In this document: piece after piece, positions 32,017 to 35,120 of the stretch
How the letters are laid out: each line of letters begins with the position of its first letter
How positions within the stretch are numbered: position 1 is the stretch's first letter
Assembly: GCA_027946555.1 (NCBI GenBank)
Contig: JAPEVC010000304.1
Location: 1-35,120 of the forward strand
Direction of reading: 5' to 3'
Length of the DNA stretch: 35,120 nucleotides
Source: Gnomoniopsis sp. IMI 355080
Taxonomy: Eukaryota > Ascomycota > Sordariomycetes > Diaporthales > Gnomoniaceae
Notes under the pieces: model-generated
The model's database searches: none
Seen by the model: only the letters and a program-made list of their open reading frames with translations
What the model was told of the DNA's origin: nothing
Program-made: the position numbers and the translations under genes

Positions 32017-33397
32017 CTCAAGGACCTTAGCTTTAGGAATGGCATGGAAGATGACCGCAAGTATCTTCGATGGAAGCCAGAATGTAAGTACCGGCTTCGT
32101 GGGTGGTCATGAAGTTTTCGCCTGCAATGGCTGTCAAGAATAGCTTGGTAGTATATTTGGACAAACAGAAAGGCCTACCTAAGTACGTTTACGAATTTGA
32201 CCCCTTAGGACTACGGAGAGATGCTAGGTAGTTTGTCAAACCTCCATCTCTCGATTGTCTTTCCCGCTCATGTCAAGAATTGAGAGAGGACCGAAGGTGC
32301 ATCAACAGGCTTCTCACCGCTTTGTCTGGACGAGCAGAACTGGTATCTATTGAAGATAGGCTGCTCGAATTGATATTCAGTATGAATGAGGCTTTAAGCT
32401 GCTGGGCTAGAAATATAGGGCCAGATAGGAAACCAAAGGGCAAACACCAACAAAACCTCGAGAGTAGCTTTTTGAGACGTCGACTTTTCAATCGACTTCC
32501 TGGGCGCGCTTGCTCATGGTGCTCTAGTAGCCTACAAAGCATAAGATGCGTTATTCCAGGATGGCGTTCACTCAAGTTCCCCAGCTCGCTCTCGGTGTCA
32601 TACCTTCCCATCTCACTCGTTGACACACGCCTGTATAACCGTCTAAGTCATGAAAAAGCCCACCAAGGTTCAAGACTACGCTTGCAGCTGATATAGGCAT
32701 ATCGAGGCGGGAGTATGCTGAATTAGTATGGTCTCTTGAGACTATATAAGGAGAGCAGTGGATATGGCGAAGTTTCAAGTGTGCTTCTCGAGTTGTACTC
32801 GGACACTATTATAGGCGGGATATCACATCTTGCTTGGGAGTACCATTCGTAGTAACCCTGCCCTTTATAGCCTATACGTATCGACTAAGCTACCATCTAT
32901 ATGACTCGTATACAGCCGTATACGTATGGCACATTCTATACCACGTTGGAAAGCCACTGGCTTCGGAAACTCAAACCCCATCGTTGATTTCTGATACATA
33001 CGTTGGTGCGTATGGTAAATTGCATCGGGCGAGCCACCCATGCACATTGGTGAGAAAACCAACGATCGTGTGTCTCTGGGCCCGTTCTAAGGTCGGCCGG
33101 TGGGCGACTTCACTAAGTGCTTCCCTCCGAAACTGGCAAAAATGATCATTCCGCCATCGCAGGGTTCGTAGATTGCCTTGGCTCTAGAATCCTGCGATCA
33201 GTCCTGGGTGTCTAGTGCTCGTATTAGGCTAATGACATTGTCAGTATAGCGACCATGACATCCCGCGTCTACGAAGGTCTCAACCATAAGTTGTCCGATA
33301 TTCAGAAAAATACATTGCTACCATTAACACGTCCACGAATCCTATCAAATACTCACTAAACCATGTCTGTCTTGACGATAATAACCAATCTGTAGGC

Positions 33398-33864
33398 CTA
33401 TCGTATGTCCAGGGGTCCGGCGACCCCTAGCCACAATATTGCTGTCGGCAGCGCCAGCTTCTCCGTGACGCCCAACCCCCACGACGCCCTCACAGCCCTG
33501 CGCCGTTGCGGAAAGGCTCACGTACTCTGGGTAGACACAACCTGCACCAAATCAAGACGACTATGCCGAGCATGCTTCCCAAGTGCCCCTGACGAGACGT
33601 CCCTACTACGAGGCACCACAAAGGGTTATCTGGTTCAGTCCATCAAAGGAGAACGCCGATGCGTTGACCGTCTGGCTTCGCATCCACGGCCCAGACCGGA
33701 AGCTCGTGTCCGGCCTGAACCTGGGCGCCAGAAGTCTAATATGCTCTAGATAGGCTGGGCACGAGAAGGACTTGATGATGCTGAGAGCTGCCACGGGTTC
33801 CTTCGACATCCTCACGATGAGGTACTGGTACCAGATTTGGACTTGTCAGGCGGAAGGGCTTTGA
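33398..33864 (+). pseudogene. HET-domain (heterokaryon incompatibility) gene relic
   Basis: Segments in three plus-strand frames line up, in order, with the HET domain (a fungal non-self recognition domain). Frame A (33398-33427) reads LSYVQGSGDP, matching the family's ALSYxWG start, then a TAG. Frame B (from 33423) reads FSVTPNPHDALTALRRCGKA then HVLWVDTTC, matching the VT-NL--AL-LR...LWVDAICINQ core. At the AAA at 33549-33551 the reading shifts by one base to frame C: NQDDYAEHASQVPL, then YYEAPQRVIWFSPSKENADA, matching QV-LM--IY--A--V-VWLGPS. A TAG interrupts at 33751-33753, after which MRYWYQIWTCQAEG matches the R-W-RIW--QE motif. At least two frameshifts, two internal stops and a Trp-to-Gln change mean it cannot encode an intact domain. 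The upstream and downstream ends are lost or not recognisable. Confidence 0.78.
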
Positions 33865-34817
33865 AAGAATGCAGTTATGTTAACTTTGGATCTGATTAGA
33901 AATGATGCCGCGAAGGTACTTGCATGCCACTTCTCGTGGGACCAAGCAAGTCAGTAGCAAGCAAGATGCTACAATCCCTATTTTTCCCGTAGCCAGGGGA
34001 GGTGGGTATTTTGATCGCATCTTCCAAATAATCAATTGACCCACCTTTCGCATGCCAAGCCACCGAGCACACCTCTGATGAAACGACCTAGACCACCGAA
34101 GCAATGCTATAACAGAAACAATCAACAGATTCTTGACTCTCAATCTCGTTGCCGCTTCCTCTAACGGCGATAAAACTTATCTGCGCAGTGTGAGGGCCCA
34201 TCTTGTCTACCTGGTCTGGTAACATTCGCGAATCGTCGAACTTCCTACTACCTCTATTGTGATCGCAGCGACTGCTGAATGAAAAGTATTACGGTTTGAG
34301 GACCGATGAGGGGGATGTCCATGAGTATTGGCATTCTAGGCCGCTCGGTCGATCTGTTTGAACTGGCATGCACTGCATTATCGGATCTTGCATTTGTCGA
34401 CAGCAGCTGTGGATGTATTTCCAACTCAGCGCAGAAGTCGAAGATGTTGTGTTGAAATGGTGCTTGATTATATGGCTCCATGAGAGATTTGTTGTGACGT
34501 GCTTTCACCATCGTTGTGCGAGCGAATAGAAATGGGCCGAGGCATAGTCGGTATGTCGTAGTTGAGTGGGTATCACCTGAGCATTTCTGCCGCCTCCTTC
34601 ATTGTGAGTGATTATTTAAGTTCGTGTCTGGAGCTTTTGCAATGAATAGGATTGCAGCACTTCCTAAGCACCCATTTCAGGGACATAGCTGCTACCACTG
34701 GGTTCTCACATGTCAGCGTGTGCCCCGAGCGTCGTTGGAGTCTTGCAACACCACATGAAGTCCCATGCGCAGAGACAGATTCCAATATAGAAGTTCCACA
34801 GAAAGTGATTATACATA
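33865..34817. other. Spacer between the HET relic and the right-edge gene
   Basis: About 950 bp. Short minus-strand frames (33880-34143, 34254-34511, 34612-34972) have no recognisable features. Part of this should be the 3' untranslated region of the right-edge gene. Confidence 0.4.
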
Positions 34818-35120
34818 CTAATTGAAGTCGAGCAGACCATCCAGCATCCAATGTTGTGGGTCGAAAAAGTCGTAACCAGCTGGCTCGTAGCCGGGACCAG
34901 TGAGACCACCGGCTTGCGCGCCGCCGAATCCAGAGTTGCCACTCGGTGTAAGCGCGCCGTTGGCGGTGGCAAGTAGGCTTGTGGGAAGACTGTGAGACAT
35001 GGGAGGGTCGAGGTGGGTTGTAGACGAAGCCGAAGACTGGTCTGCAGAGTCTGGATTTGTAGGTTGTTTCAGCGCTGGATCCTCACCGTCAGCAAACGGC
35101 TGCAGGAGGAAGGGGGGGGG
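34818..35120 (-). CDS. C-terminal 100 residues of a probable transcription factor (partial)
   Basis: Only the 3' end is in the window; the gene continues beyond 35120. The visible frame is low-complexity and rich in Ser, Pro, Gly and Thr (DPALKQPTNPDSADQSSASS) and ends GYDFFDPQHWMLDGLLDFN. An acidic, aromatic tail ending in DGLLDF-like residues is common at the C-terminus of fungal Zn2Cys6 / fungal-specific-domain regulators, so I infer that class. No DNA-binding domain can be seen here. The edge sequence on the minus strand is nine C followed by TTCCTCCTGCAG. This may code (PPPFLLQ) or may be an intron end with the exon starting at about 35099, so the exact limit is uncertain. Confidence 0.62.
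   Translation of the reverse strand, partial: PPPFLLQPFADGEDPALKQPTNPDSADQSSASSTTHLDPPMSHSLPTSLLATANGALTPSGNSGFGGAQAGGLTGPGYEPAGYDFFDPQHWMLDGLLDFN

Larger units (their letters stand above)
30423..33397. other. Gene-poor region, about 3 kb
   Basis: No gene that I can support. Open frames of 60-140 codons occur on both strands, overlap each other and lack recognisable domains. The least random is a plus-strand frame from the stop at 32229 to 32696 (LREDRRCINRLLTALSG, IEDRLLELIFSMNEAL). It looks helical and could be a fragment of a lost gene. Two near-perfect TACCTAGGTA motifs lie here, along with several TACCTA/TAGGTA half-sites around 31990-32230. Confidence 0.4.

Noticed and set aside
32970..33220. 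Possible tRNA T-arm (GGGTTCGTAG near 33163)
   Set aside because: No matching acceptor, D or anticodon arms could be paired around it.
1..35120. Transposons, CRISPR arrays, viral genes or a secondary-metabolite cluster
   Set aside because: No transposase, reverse transcriptase, terminal inverted repeats, spaced repeats, polyketide or peptide synthetase signatures were seen.

Overview
The window looks like nuclear DNA of a filamentous ascomycete (Pezizomycotina). It has intron-bearing genes on both strands, mostly 40-170 nt introns with GT..AG ends, CTAAC/CTGAC-type branch sites and pyrimidine-rich leaders. The families present (RPN2, COX10, a short secreted tyrosinase, a sugar/H+ symporter, a MYB factor, a HET relic) fit a fungal accessory-plus-core mix. 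Exact taxonomy was not established. A recurrent palindrome, TACCTAGGTA, lies in the intergenic DNA. The window starts with nine C and ends with nine G, which may mean that both edges are contig breaks at homopolymers.

Layout: RPN2 (+, 210-3870) converges on a conserved-looking protein of unknown function (-, 4048-5657). After 1.6 kb of AT-richer spacer comes a 1319-residue protein with about eight Cys/His zinc modules (+, 7244-11320). Then follow a 1.8 kb spacer, a five-exon secreted tyrosinase (+, 13122-14527), and a Ser/Thr-rich single-pass membrane protein whose N-terminus is unresolved (+, up to 17342). A doubtful or decayed minus-strand gene (17531-18106) precedes an eight-exon MFS sugar transporter (-, 18480-20667) that contains a 5-nt micro-exon.

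A 4 kb spacer with simple repeats separates the transporter from a divergent two-repeat MYB factor (+, 24677-25744). COX10 (-, 26829-28391) and an alpha/beta hydrolase (-, 29345-30422) follow. The last 4.7 kb is gene-poor. It holds a degraded HET-domain relic in three reading frames (33398-33864) and the C-terminus of a probable transcription factor running off the right edge (-, 34818-35120).

Functional links: RPN2 and COX10 are unconnected housekeeping genes (proteasome lid/base scaffold; heme A synthesis for cytochrome c oxidase). The tyrosinase and the membrane protein are neighbours on one strand, but nothing in the sequence proves a pathway. I see no secondary-metabolite cluster, CRISPR array, transposase or viral genes. 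The most unusual items are the multi-zinc-module protein, the micro-exon, the HET relic and the repeated palindrome.
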